The notes under the pieces are model-generated. The model was not told the origin of the DNA and did not search any database. It was given only the letters and a program-made list of their open reading frames with translations. A stretch of DNA of 38,566 nt from Thermoprotei archaeon (lineage in GTDB: Archaea > Thermoproteota > Thermoprotei > Thermofilales > B69-G16): NCBI GenBank assembly GCA_003649235.1, contig QMRG01000005.1:1-38566 (forward strand), read 5' to 3'. Below are positions 15,893 to 24,404 of the stretch, one piece after another. The translations under genes were made by a program, and so were the position numbers. How positions within the stretch are numbered: position 1 is the first letter of the stretch; every line of letters begins with the position of its first letter.

Positions 15893-15894
15893 TT
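15825..15894 (+). pseudogene. Methyltransferase C-terminal tail (duplicate of 22310-22386)
   Basis: Read on the plus strand this gives RRLLKPGHLKEPVVVKRGEL and a stop. It is clearly homologous to the C-terminus of the intact methyltransferase at 21544-22386 (RRLLKPEHLEEPTVVKRGKP). No methyltransferase body precedes it; it abuts the glycohydrolase fragment. Confidence 0.7.
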
Positions 15895-15902
15895 TTGATT
15901 AT

Positions 15903-15976
15903 TTGAAAGATTTGGAAAACTTTAATACTCCTTCACCATGATCTCTCTTACACAGTACCTGAGCTTTTTCGAAGAC
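15903..15976 (-). pseudogene. Phosphoglycolate phosphatase C-terminal tail (duplicate of about 22405-22485)
   Basis: The DNA matches the 3' end of the phosphatase gene at 22401, including the shared GGTGAAGGAGTATTA. It has a gap of about 12 bases and a frame change. Only the tail is present, in the same convergent arrangement with the methyltransferase tail as in the intact locus. Confidence 0.6.
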
Positions 15977-16002
15977 TGCAACTATTCGAAGTCTTGATTT
16001 AA

Positions 16003-16008
16003 GGTAAA
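16003..16008 (-). terminator. T-run after the second ABC operon
   Basis: On the minus strand a T6 run (TATTTTTTACC) lies about 25 bases past the permease stop at 16032. It is a plausible archaeal oligo-T terminator. Confidence 0.4.
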
Positions 16009-16031
16009 AAATATTTTATAAGTACCGTTGT

Positions 16032-16895
16032 TTATCCCTTAACAGCACCTACCAGCTGTATCCGTAATAAGGTTTTCTGAGTTAGAGCGTACATGACTAG
16101 GGTTGGAATAATGTAAAATAGGCTCATAGCGGCCAGAAGCCCCCAATTAACGAATCTAAACTCATAGATTAGACTTGATAAGAGGACGGGGAATGTGTAG
16201 TATTCAGGGTCGCGTAGGTAAGTATAAGCTATTAACCATTCCCCCCATCCGCTCATAAAGGAGAATATCGCTATTGCGGATATACCGGGTTTTATTACGG
16301 GCAATAGCACTTTTCTCCATACTTGAAACTTAGTGCATCCATCGACCAGTGCTGCCCATTCTAGCTCCCAAGGTATTCCATCGAAAAATCCTTTAAGAAT
16401 CCACACAGACATAGGGACGTTGAGCGCGACTTTAACCAGAGCGACGCCTATGAGCGTAAGGATGCCTTTACCATATAGTCCCATTTGTACTAGTAGATAT
16501 AAAAGTGCCATAAGCATTAAAACGCCCGGGAAGGCGTGAAGGAAGACTATGAAATTCATGATCGTTCCACGGCCAGGAGCTTTCATCCTTGATAATGCAT
16601 AGGCAGCTGAAGAGCTTATAAGGACTTCCATGGGCACCATTATTAGGCATAGAAAGAGGCTATTACGTACTACAGGCCATATGTTGGGATAGGTCTTAGT
16701 GCCGAATTTTATTTGTTTCCAGAGAAAAGAGAAATGATCAAACGTAAAGCCGCTCGGCAGTAATCCTACTATTACTTTTTCGCTGAAAGACTGAGCTATA
16801 AGCCACGCTATTCCGAGCATAGGTATAGCGAGCGGTACCATGATTATGCTGTAGACAACGATATTTATAAGCAAGTTTTTCACTTTCCTCCTCAT
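16032..16895 (-). CDS. Sugar ABC transporter permease, MalG-like (operon 2)
   Basis: This 287-residue CUT1 permease has about six helices and the EAA loop EWAALVDGCTKFQVWRKVLL, in the C-terminal half as usual. The ending (YALTQKTLLRIQLVGAVKG) resembles normal MalG-type C-termini, so it is complete. It is the last gene of a binding protein / permease / permease operon and starts 3 bases after the previous permease. No ATP-binding subunit follows, so this importer must share an ATPase encoded elsewhere. The substrate is unknown. Confidence 0.92.
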   Translation of the reverse strand: MRRKVKNLLINIVVYSIIMVPLAIPMLGIAWLIAQSFSEKVIVGLLPSGFTFDHFSFLWKQIKFGTKTYPNIWPVVRNSLFLCLIMVPMEVLISSSAAYALSRMKAPGRGTIMNFIVFLHAFPGVLMLMALLYLLVQMGLYGKGILTLIGVALVKVALNVPMSVWILKGFFDGIPWELEWAALVDGCTKFQVWRKVLLPVIKPGISAIAIFSFMSGWGEWLIAYTYLRDPEYYTFPVLLSSLIYEFRFVNWGLLAAMSLFYIIPTLVMYALTQKTLLRIQLVGAVKG

Positions 16896-16898
16896 AAT

Positions 16899-17849
16899 TT
16901 ACACCTCCACACGGGATGGCTGTACTAATCGCTTGAAGCCAAATATTCTAAAGTAGATAAAAGTCAGCGCTATCCCTATAACTACCAGAATCATCGCCAA
17001 CGCTGACGCATATCCGTAATCGTTTATCGAAAAAGCTTTATAATAGGAGTATAATGCCCAAGTAACAACATCTCCTGCTCTGGCTGTGCCGAAGTCACCC
17101 CATATCGCTAAAATTTCCCCGTAAGAGGATAATAGACTTAAGGTCTGCCATGCTGTTACAAAGAGTATAGGCCATTTGAGAAGAGGTACGTATATATACC
17201 TCATAATTTGGAATTCCGTAGCGCCATCTATCTTTGCTGCGTTTATTATATCGGTTGGTATAGATTTAATAGCTGCGGAATATATTATCATTCCCCAAGA
17301 CGCTCCGACAAAGCCATTGACTACTATCATCAATATCCATGAATACGGTCTCTGTATGAGCCAACTTAATGGAGGCTTTAATCCTAAAGCCTTCATCATC
17401 AAGTTTATCGGACCCATTTCAGGGTCTATAAGCCACAACCATAGTATAGCGTAAACTATGGTCGGCAAGATCCGCGGTATCAACCATAACATTCTTAAAG
17501 CTACGCCTATGACTTCGCGCTTGATATAATAAGTAGTTATGAATGCTATTAAAAAACTGTAGAAAGCGTTTATAATTATGACCGTGCCTACGTACATTAC
17601 CGTAACTTTGAATACGTTGGGGACGTATATATCCTTTGAAATCATCCATTCGTAATTGCGCAATCCAACAAATTTCATGTTAGAAAATGTATATTTAGCC
17701 TCGCAGAACGATAGGTACACGGTATCTAGTAGAGGTTTAATCCAGAAGAGAGCTACTGTAAGAAGGAATGGAAATAAGAATAAGTAAGCGATGACGTATT
17801 TTTTCATTTCTTCTCTGCCCAGGGTTAGTGCCTCAAGTATTTTATTCAT
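16899..17849 (-). CDS. Sugar ABC transporter permease, MalF-like (operon 2)
   Basis: This is a CUT1 permease of 316 residues from the ATG at 17849. GGGTG lies 6 bases before that ATG. The GTG at 17858 would place the start inside the ribosome site, so I prefer the ATG. The N-terminal helix (VIAYLFLFPFLLTVALFW) and EAA loop (INAAKIDGATEFQIMRYIYV) are clear. It is a different subfamily from the permease at 711-1559, showing that the two transporters are not recent duplicates. Confidence 0.9.
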   Translation of the reverse strand: MNKILEALTLGREEMKKYVIAYLFLFPFLLTVALFWIKPLLDTVYLSFCEAKYTFSNMKFVGLRNYEWMISKDIYVPNVFKVTVMYVGTVIIINAFYSFLIAFITTYYIKREVIGVALRMLWLIPRILPTIVYAILWLWLIDPEMGPINLMMKALGLKPPLSWLIQRPYSWILMIVVNGFVGASWGMIIYSAAIKSIPTDIINAAKIDGATEFQIMRYIYVPLLKWPILFVTAWQTLSLLSSYGEILAIWGDFGTARAGDVVTWALYSYYKAFSINDYGYASALAMILVVIGIALTFIYFRIFGFKRLVQPSRVEV

Positions 17850-17900
17850 ATTGCACACCCAAATAAATTAAAGAAAAGATTAGGATTTTATTTTTTGATT

Positions 17901-19445
17901 TTAATCCGTAATTATAATTTCTGTTATTTCGGTCTGGGCTCTGCTAACGACAAGGTCTACGGCTTCCTGAGGCGATATTTCCCCAGCTTCCACCTTAGTC
18001 AATGCCTCAACTAGTATCTCTACAAGTTTACCCCATTCGCCATGCGGTATCCACTCAGCCCAAGTTTTGTCAGTTAATTCGCTTAGCTTAGATAAGAATT
18101 TGCCCTCTTCTACGAATTTGGGTATTCCTCTCGTACCGACGTGAGTCGGCAGTCTCGCGCCTTCTATACAGTGATCTGCCTCAAACTCAGGCATCGTGGC
18201 TAGAACAGCTACTAAGAAAGCTATTTCTGGGTATTTACTTTGGCTCAAAATAACGTAACCGTGAGGACCTACAAACGCGCCTGGACTAGCGCCGTGCTTT
18301 GTGGCCGGATATAGGGAGAACCCTATATTCTCCCAGGCGTATTCCGGAGTTAGTTTTCCTAAAGTTTCATGATATTCTACTCTTTGCCACTCACCCCAAT
18401 GCCAGCTACCTCCCATCCAAAATAGTACTCTGCCGTTTACAAAGTCGGTGTGTATTTTTCTCCAATCGGTAGCTATCATCGTTGGAGGCATGACTTTGTA
18501 TTCCTGCGTCATCTTATAGAAAAGCATGAAGTAGTCGAGGAGTTTACTCTTGCTGATTGTAAGTTTGCCTGTTTCTGGATCGTAGAATTTTCCTCCTAGG
18601 CTATAATAGGGTATCCATAAGCTACCTCCAGCACCTTTTCTGTGATAAATGCCCCATTCTACGAATCCTCTATCCATAGCTTCTTTAGCTATTTGCATTA
18701 TCTTCTCAAACGTTATCTCGCCCGAATTTATCTTAGCTGCGAAAGCGTTAATTTCGTCTTCGCTCCATCCCATTTTCCTAAGGACATCTTTCCTGAAGTA
18801 GAAGACGTGCATAGCGGCATCCTGAGGGATAGTCCATATATGCCCTTTATACTTTAGATCCCACATTGAGCGGGGAACGTCGGCGAAGAATATCGCATAT
18901 TTGTCGTAGTATTCGTCGAGAGGCACAGCCCATCCCATGTCCACGAGTTCGACTGGAGAGTAACCGTAGTCGATCACTATATCTGGAGCTTCTTTCGCCT
19001 CCCAAGCAGCCATTAGCCTAGACCTAGCGGCGTCTTTTGGTATATGCTCAAATGTAGCTTCGATCTCTACTCTTACGTTAAGTCCTAGGGATTTTAGTAT
19101 TTTATTAAGTGTTTCCGCGCCTCTTTCAAGGTTTGTCGCTCTATAGCCCTCGGCTGGCGCGCCGCCACACCAAGCCTCAAGTTTGATAACGCCTTCCTCA
19201 GGGAATCTCCCTAGCAGAGATTTCAAGGCATTATATGCTTTTTCAGTATCTTTATAATTAGATTCCAACTGACTATATTTAGATTCTAGCTCTGAGTATT
19301 TGCTCGATAGCTCCTCATATTTGCTCTTAAGTTCTTCTACCTCCGCTGGTAGAGGAGGAGCTGGCTTTATGAAGTAACCTACTACCGCTCCGATTAGAAT
19401 TCCCACAATAAGAGCAACAATTAATAAAGTTTTTGACTCAGCCAT
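17901..19445 (-). CDS. Extracellular solute-binding protein with coiled-coil stalk (operon 2)
   Basis: This 514-residue family 1 binding protein has an N-terminal membrane helix (residues 5-26), a proline-rich linker, then a heptad-like stalk from about 35 to 75 rich in SKYSELESKYSQLESNYK. The ligand-binding domain follows (EAKEAPDIVIDYGY, TIPQDAAMHVFYFRKDVLRK, GRVLFWMGGSWHWGEW). The stalk would hold the domain away from the membrane. GAGGTG lies 5 bases before the ATG. A minus-strand TATA (CATATATT, 19494-19487) predicts a 20-base leader. The TrmB gene at 19622 is divergent and likely controls it. Confidence 0.92.
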   Translation of the reverse strand: MAESKTLLIVALIVGILIGAVVGYFIKPAPPLPAEVEELKSKYEELSSKYSELESKYSQLESNYKDTEKAYNALKSLLGRFPEEGVIKLEAWCGGAPAEGYRATNLERGAETLNKILKSLGLNVRVEIEATFEHIPKDAARSRLMAAWEAKEAPDIVIDYGYSPVELVDMGWAVPLDEYYDKYAIFFADVPRSMWDLKYKGHIWTIPQDAAMHVFYFRKDVLRKMGWSEDEINAFAAKINSGEITFEKIMQIAKEAMDRGFVEWGIYHRKGAGGSLWIPYYSLGGKFYDPETGKLTISKSKLLDYFMLFYKMTQEYKVMPPTMIATDWRKIHTDFVNGRVLFWMGGSWHWGEWQRVEYHETLGKLTPEYAWENIGFSLYPATKHGASPGAFVGPHGYVILSQSKYPEIAFLVAVLATMPEFEADHCIEGARLPTHVGTRGIPKFVEEGKFLSKLSELTDKTWAEWIPHGEWGKLVEILVEALTKVEAGEISPQEAVDLVVSRAQTEITEIIITD

Positions 19446-19486
19446 ACTTACACCTCTTTTACGATAATTGTTGTATAATATCTTGA

Positions 19487-19494
19487 ATATATGT
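19487..19494 (-). promoter_or_regulatory. TATA box of ABC operon 2
   Basis: CATATATT on the minus strand is centred about 45 bases before the ATG at 19445. This predicts a start near 19465 with the GAGGTG ribosome site inside the leader. No TATCAC-N5-GTGATA site is present in this intergenic region. Confidence 0.4.
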
Positions 19495-19621
19495 TTTATG
19501 CCTAAATACTTAAAGATGATCTGATAAAATATGTTGTTAAAGAAATCTTTATTGCTTAAAATTAATTTTATTTAAGAGTATAGGAGGATTGAAAAGAGAA
19601 TCGGCACAGGGAGGCTGCGCA

Positions 19622-20692
19622 ATGAAAAATCCGAGAAAAATGCTCATAGATAGATTAACAAAATTAGGGTTAAGCATCAACGAAGCCAAAGCATATGAAA
19701 CACTGATAGAGCTTGGAGTAGCAGCTCCGCTTGAGATAGCCTCAGCATCAGGCGTCCCAGTCTCTAAGATTTACCTGATATTGTCCGAGCTTGAGCGGAA
19801 AGGACTGATAGAAGTTCAGCATGGAAGGCCTAAATTATATCGTCCGGTTGAGCCTAAAAGGGCTCTCCGCCTACTAACCGAGGAATATTTAAAAATAGAG
19901 AAAGAAGCTCTAGAGCTTATAGATAGAATCTCTGGCATCGGCAGGAATTTAAATACAGGGACTTTTTGGGTTGTTAAGGGAAAGAGGAATATCGTAGATA
20001 AGATAAGATATCTACTAGATAACGCTCAATATTCTTTAGCTATAGCAGCGCCCGATAAGCTCATAGTCCAGGTAAGTAACAACCTGCAAAACGCTATAGA
20101 AAATAACGTTAACGTCTCACTCGTAATATATAAGACAAATACTAAAACAACGAAGTACCTAGTGGATGATTTCAGAAGAGACGCTATGGTTAAAGTCAGA
20201 GAGATATTGGCGCCCTCCATGTTCATAGTCGATGACCATAAAGCCTTAACATATATCACCGCGACTTTATACCGCGGAATTAAGAGAAGAGAAGAAATAG
20301 CGTTGCTCGTGGAGGATGAGGATTTCCTACCAGTATTTAGCGCCTATTTCAAGTATACTGCATGGTATTCCAGCAAGCTAGTGAGCGATGTAGACGAGTT
20401 CCTATCAAAGCCTAGAACTTACTGCATCTACTTCCGCGCCGTTGAGGATGTGGCGCATCTGCTTTCAAAGGGGATAAAGCCTTTTGCGCGTGTACAGGGT
20501 TGGCATATAACCAATACAAGGGAAAAAGTGGTTTTAGAGGGCAGAATAGTTAAGGCGTATCAGTCTCCAGATAAGACTGTGTACAATTTAACGCTGGTAT
20601 CCGATAATGGGAAGACGTATATGCTAGGAGGGAAGCGGTGTGTCATCGAGGATGTGGAAACGGAGATTATAACGATATATCCGAACCGGTAG
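19622..20692 (+). CDS. TrmB-family sugar-responsive regulator (second paralogue)
   Basis: This 356-residue protein has a winged helix (INEAKAYETLIELGV, GVPVSKIYLILSELERKGLIE) followed by a TrmB-type effector domain. It parallels the regulator at 5171 along its length, including the C-terminal end (VIEDVETEI versus KIEDIEAYD). The ATG at 19622 has AGGGAGG 7 bases upstream. A TTG at 19589 has its SD touching the codon, so I reject that longer start. It is divergent from ABC operon 2 and likely represses or activates it in response to the transported sugar. The binding site is not evident. Confidence 0.88.
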   Translation: MKNPRKMLIDRLTKLGLSINEAKAYETLIELGVAAPLEIASASGVPVSKIYLILSELERKGLIEVQHGRPKLYRPVEPKRALRLLTEEYLKIEKEALELIDRISGIGRNLNTGTFWVVKGKRNIVDKIRYLLDNAQYSLAIAAPDKLIVQVSNNLQNAIENNVNVSLVIYKTNTKTTKYLVDDFRRDAMVKVREILAPSMFIVDDHKALTYITATLYRGIKRREEIALLVEDEDFLPVFSAYFKYTAWYSSKLVSDVDEFLSKPRTYCIYFRAVEDVAHLLSKGIKPFARVQGWHITNTREKVVLEGRIVKAYQSPDKTVYNLTLVSDNGKTYMLGGKRCVIEDVETEIITIYPNR

Positions 20693-20716
20693 TTAGTTTA
20701 GTCATAGTGCATAGAG

Positions 20717-20887
20717 TTGATAAAGGCAGTCTTCTTTGACCTCATAGGTACTCTAGTCTACGTTAAGAAGATGTTTTCATTCGAGGAAGTCTCAAATTAC
20801 CTGTTTAGTCGCAATACTATCGGTATCTCCTCCGCACTTCACCGCATCTATGACCGTATTTCTGAAATCGTTATTCTTCATAGATAG
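20717..20887 (+). pseudogene. HAD hydrolase N-terminus fused to antisense glycohydrolase DNA
   Basis: A TTG at 20717 opens IKAVFFDLIGTLVYVKKMF and FSFEEVSNYLFS. This is a HAD-like N-terminus with motif I in the form DLIGTLV. After about 20809 the frame runs into the reverse complement of the ADP-ribosylglycohydrolase gene and ends at 20887. The junction marks a deletion or recombination that removed the rest of both genes. Confidence 0.6.
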
Positions 20888-21450
20888 GTAAAAAGCTAGA
20901 GGCATGCTATCCGGCGCATTGCTGAAATTTCCTAACATGCTTACGTCTCCCTCTAAACCCATCCCTTTCTTTAATAATCTTTCTATTTGAAGAAGTTTCT
21001 TCAAATAGACTTCAGGTTTTGCTAATTTTACAAGCTTTTTAATATTTTTCTCTTGTCTACTCTTTCCAGCTCTCTCTTGCAACCCTTATACATCTCCCGA
21101 TTTCCATACGATCCACCTTTAAAAAATATTATACACAGCTTTACGCCAGTTAATTCCTCTTTCAATCTGCTTTAGAACGGTCGTGGTTCCATAGCCATAA
21201 CTCTCTTCGGATTAAATCTGGCGGCAAGTTCCTTAACGAAGATAGAAGCGTTAAGTCTTTTCTCTTTAATTATACATTCTGCTAGTATTATCATCATCTC
21301 GGTATCATCTGTATAGACGCCTAGATATCTAGACTCTATCTTATCCGGGCTAAGCTTGATCGTAGAACTGAATCTCCAACCCTCAAAATACGCGCCTAAA
21401 GCATCACCAACTCCAGTGCCAAGCAGAGCCCCTGCAAATCCATCCTCCAT
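20792..21450 (-). pseudogene. ADP-ribosylglycohydrolase pseudogene (N-terminal and middle parts)
   Basis: The N-terminal frame (21450-21172) has GALLGTGVGDALGAYFEG and the first metal site YTDDTEM. It ends at a stop, while homology continues in another frame (YGTTTVLKQIERGINWRKAV) and then a third (FKGGSYGN). The middle part (from 21082) has GNFSNAPDSMPLAFYL and CGGDTDSIA, and stops five residues later (TKQVI), where it joins the HAD fragment. At least two frameshifts, an internal deletion and a lost C-terminus make it non-functional. It is about 70% similar by eye to the fragment at 15452. Confidence 0.8.
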
Positions 21451-21543
21451 ATAACAGATTTATTGTATCTGGAATTTAAATATTGCAGAACTATGGATAC
21501 TTTTTAGTTACACATTAGTATTTGTGGTGGAAGTAAATAAATT

Positions 21544-22386
21544 ATGGATATCTCGGAAAAATTAGAGAAGGGTTATGAAATAGCCCAATGGCGTGACGAT
21601 CCATGGAGTCCTGAAGGTAGAAAAAGATATGAATCTGCTTTAAAGAAATTCGGAAAACTCTCACAGCATCCATGGTTAACTGAACTGACCAGTAGTGACA
21701 AGGTTAGTATTTTAGATTTAGGCGCTGGCAGAGGTATAGGAGGAGTAGCTCTCGCGAAAGTCTTGGCGAATAAAGGTTTAGAAGTCGAGCTTACAATGGT
21801 TGACTTAAGGGAAAGCGCGGTAAGAGATAGTCTAAAATTTGCTAAAGAAAAAGGAGTTAAGGCTAAAGCCTATAAAATGGATGCAGTCGAAGCGTATAGG
21901 CTAGGTAGATTCGACTTAGTATTGATGTATGGAGCGATTTTAGCTCACTTCGATTCTTGGGCTTTGCCTAGACTTTTCGCTTCCGCCGCGGAGGCTCTAG
22001 AGGAAAAAGGTGTAGTTGTAGTTGAGGAGATGGATAGGGTTCATGTTATCTTCATGTCCAAGTTTAAAGAATTTATAGTAGAAAATCCAAAACCGGAAGC
22101 TTTAAGCATATCAGTCCACGCGGGCTATGACCCTGTTAAAGGCTCATACTTAAGGAACTATATCAGAGTAAAGGACTGGGAAGTGGTCACGCTACCAGTA
22201 AACTTTAGGAGTATCTCAACTATAGCCTCTACCCTATGGCTTTTTCTCAAAGACATAGATATCGTGAAAACTGAGACAGAGAACCTATACCTCGTATTAG
22301 GCAAAACTCCTAGAAGGCTTCTAAAACCCGAGCATCTAGAAGAACCAACGGTGGTTAAAAGAGGGAAACCTTGGAATTTTCTCTAG
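21544..22386 (+). CDS. Class I SAM-dependent methyltransferase
   Basis: This 280-residue protein has a Rossmann methyltransferase core: motif I VSILDLGAGRGIGGVALA (about 50-67), the acidic end of beta2 (TMVDLRES), a motif II-like KAYKMDAVEA, and RFDLVLMYGAILAHF. The C-terminal third (RRLLKPEHLEEPTVVKRG) is outside the core and is conserved in a duplicated tail at 15825. The target is unknown. A GGTGG lies about 12 bases before the ATG. It converges with the phosphatase gene 14 bases away. Confidence 0.85.
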   Translation: MDISEKLEKGYEIAQWRDDPWSPEGRKRYESALKKFGKLSQHPWLTELTSSDKVSILDLGAGRGIGGVALAKVLANKGLEVELTMVDLRESAVRDSLKFAKEKGVKAKAYKMDAVEAYRLGRFDLVLMYGAILAHFDSWALPRLFASAAEALEEKGVVVVEEMDRVHVIFMSKFKEFIVENPKPEALSISVHAGYDPVKGSYLRNYIRVKDWEVVTLPVNFRSISTIASTLWLFLKDIDIVKTETENLYLVLGKTPRRLLKPEHLEEPTVVKRGKPWNFL

Positions 22387-22400
22387 CATATGTTCGTTGG

Positions 22401-23063
22401 CTAGAGTTTAAATAGAAAATTTAGAAACTCTAATACTCCTTCACCATTCTCTCCTCTACATACGTATTTTGCCGTAGATTTGAGTTTATCCGACGCATTA
22501 GCTACGGCGGCCGAGTAGCCGCAGATTCTAGCTATTTCAACATCGTTTTCGTTATCTCCTATAAAAGCTGTCTCTTCCGGATTCGCTTCCAACGTATTTA
22601 ATATTTTAAGCAAGGCTTCTGCCTTGTTAACTGCCGGCGGTACAGCGTTGAAGTAACTCGGCATTACTCTAACTATTCTAACTCCTTCCTCAAATTCTTC
22701 AGCAATTCGAAACGCGGCTTTCAAATCTTTTTCATAAATTCCTATTTTAATCTCGCCTATATCATAGCCTAATCCTTCTTCTCTAAATCTTTTAACGACT
22801 TCGTCCCAATACGAGGGTTTAAAAACTTCGTATAGACCAAGCTTCTCTGAGACTATCACGGCACCATTTTCAGCTATAATAAAGTCGAACAAATCTTTTT
22901 TATTGCCCAGATCTTTACGGAGACTTTTTATAGATCTGCCGGTAGCTATGCCTAAAACCACATTCTCCTTAATCTCTACTAGTCTAAAAAGCAGTTTTCC
23001 ATTTTCATAAATAGCCGGCGTTAACGTTCCATCATAGTCAAACACTACGACCCTTACGCGCAT
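22401..23063 (-). CDS. Phosphoglycolate phosphatase-like HAD hydrolase (archaeal type)
   Basis: This 220-residue HAD phosphatase of the Cof/SPP-like class has motif I VFDYDGTLTPA, motif II GIATGRS, a small cap domain, and the motif III/IV region KAEALLKIL and GDNENDVEIARICGYSAAV. Relatives act as archaeal phosphoglycolate or sugar phosphatases. The ATG at 23063 is chosen over TTG at 23069. A duplicate tail lies at 15903-15976. The GH130-like gene lies 116 bases upstream on the same strand. Confidence 0.88.
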   Translation of the reverse strand: MRVRVVVFDYDGTLTPAIYENGKLLFRLVEIKENVVLGIATGRSIKSLRKDLGNKKDLFDFIIAENGAVIVSEKLGLYEVFKPSYWDEVVKRFREEGLGYDIGEIKIGIYEKDLKAAFRIAEEFEEGVRIVRVMPSYFNAVPPAVNKAEALLKILNTLEANPEETAFIGDNENDVEIARICGYSAAVANASDKLKSTAKYVCRGENGEGVLEFLNFLFKL

Positions 23064-23179
23064 AGCCAAAATATAGAACTTCCACTACAAAAACATGTCT
23101 ATTATAGCTAAAGTTGATTCAAATCGCGGGCATTCTAGTTACCAGTTTCTCAATTAGAAAGCTCTAAAAGCTTAAAAGG

Positions 23180-23632
23180 CTAGCTGCTTAAAAACTTTAA
23201 AGAATCATATATTTTCTGTTTCTCAATTTCGTAAATGACCGCTATTTCATCGTCTACTCCTGCGGATATGAACACAAAGTCGCCATAGATAGCTGCTCCG
23301 CAAACGAATACAGTTGAAGGACGTCTCCCACTATAAACTCCTATTTCAGGAGCGATTATAGGTTCTCTAGTTAAAGCGAGTAGCTCAGCGTTCTCGTCGA
23401 AAAGCGCGCTATAGGTATAGTAGACTCCGTGCTTGTCAACCGTATGATATAGTAGAAGGTATTCGTTTGCTGAAATTTTGAGCGATGCATTGCCCCCGAC
23501 TTTTTCTTCGCCGTTTAATGGCAGAAGCTCGGGCAGAATTTCTATTTCGTCGAAATTTACTAGAGCTCCTTCTCTAGGTCCGATAGCTATTATACCGAAG
23601 CCTTTATCTTTGAAGAATGGCCTCACGGTCAT
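23180..23632 (-). CDS. GH130-like glycoside phosphorylase, C-terminal part after an in-frame TGA
   Basis: This frame encodes the C-terminal half of a GH130/DUF377 five-bladed propeller protein: GPREGALVNFDE, VGGNASLKISANEYLLLYHTVD, YYTYSALFDENAELLALTREPIIAPE, VFVCGAAIYGDFVFISAGVDDEIAVIY. It is in the same reading frame as 23780-24271. The 49 codons between also read as protein (KVDGIEAVRFYSRKWGEF), broken only by the TGA at 23780-23782. GH130 enzymes phosphorolyse or hydrolyse beta-mannosides. The ATG used here is internal, not a true start. Confidence 0.7.
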   Translation of the reverse strand: MTVRPFFKDKGFGIIAIGPREGALVNFDEIEILPELLPLNGEEKVGGNASLKISANEYLLLYHTVDKHGVYYTYSALFDENAELLALTREPIIAPEIGVYSGRRPSTVFVCGAAIYGDFVFISAGVDDEIAVIYEIEKQKIYDSLKFLSS

Positions 23633-23779
23633 AAAGTCACGGTTTACAGGAAAGGTGTCTCTATAGTCTTGAATGAGAAACTCGCCCCACTTCCTAGAAT
23701 AGAATCTAACCGCCTCTATCCCGTCTACCTTATCGCCGACTATCTGGGATTTAAACGTGAAAACTCTCGAAGCTTTTGT

Positions 23780-24271
23780 TCAATAGAAAGCTCTTACGTG
23801 GTATAGAACACCAGGCACATCAGGGTCGATCCTCGGATCTTCTATACATTCGTAGGGCATTATTCCGTAGAGCAATGGCTTAGCATTTACCCTAATTCTC
23901 CCCTGTAGATCCTCTACTCTAAGATCTGCAACTGCGATAAAAGTCTTGGCAAACTCGGAGCCTATCGACGCCAACCTAAGGTAGATACGCGCCTTATCTC
24001 CGCTAATTTCTATGGCGGGATTAGCAACTATACGCGGAGCTATAGGCACGCCGACTGCTGATATCGCTGCGACGTCCCCGGGAATTATATACCCTCTTAT
24101 CTTAGCTAAGCTTTTTCTAGATCTCCTTCTGGTGAAGCTCGTTTTTCCCCGTATTTTCAAATATTTTTCGTATAGGATTTTATCGGCTTTCGCTTTTACA
24201 CTCGAGAATAAGTTATCGAAAAACTCCTCAACTTTTCGGATATCCTCTAATTCATTTAGGAAAAAGCTCAC
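23780..24271 (-). CDS. GH130-like glycoside phosphorylase, N-terminal part ending at an in-frame TGA
   Basis: This 163-codon frame carries a helical N-terminal extension (DIRKVEEFFDNLFSSVKAKA) and the first propeller blades (RIVANPAIEISGDKARIYLRL, MPYECIEDPRIDPD). The EDPR motif is typical of GH130 and contains the residue usually proposed as the general acid. The frame stops with TGA right after RAFY, but the same frame then continues open to 23180, making 362 sense codons in total. It starts with GTG at 24271. A single nonsense change best explains this; readthrough or sequence error remain possible. Confidence 0.7.
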   Translation of the reverse strand: MSFFLNELEDIRKVEEFFDNLFSSVKAKADKILYEKYLKIRGKTSFTRRRSRKSLAKIRGYIIPGDVAAISAVGVPIAPRIVANPAIEISGDKARIYLRLASIGSEFAKTFIAVADLRVEDLQGRIRVNAKPLLYGIMPYECIEDPRIDPDVPGVLYHVRAFY

Positions 24272-24404
24272 AGCTAATCTTATTATATAGTATATTGATA
24301 TCTCTTTCTTCTAACATCACATAATCTTTGCAGTAAATTGAAAGATAACAAAGTTAAAGTTTAGTAAACTTACATGTTCACGTCTAAAAATAGGTGGCTA
24401 TGTA

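Noticed and set aside
19446-19621. A TATCAC/GTGATA operator for the second TrmB and importer
   Set aside because: No such half-sites are present. Only weak AT-rich symmetries such as CTTAAA...TTTAAG (19554-19576) occur, which are not convincing.
23780-23782. TGA as selenocysteine or general recoding
   Set aside because: No hairpin like a SECIS element was identified and TGA ends other genes in this window, so nonsense mutation or sequence error is simpler.
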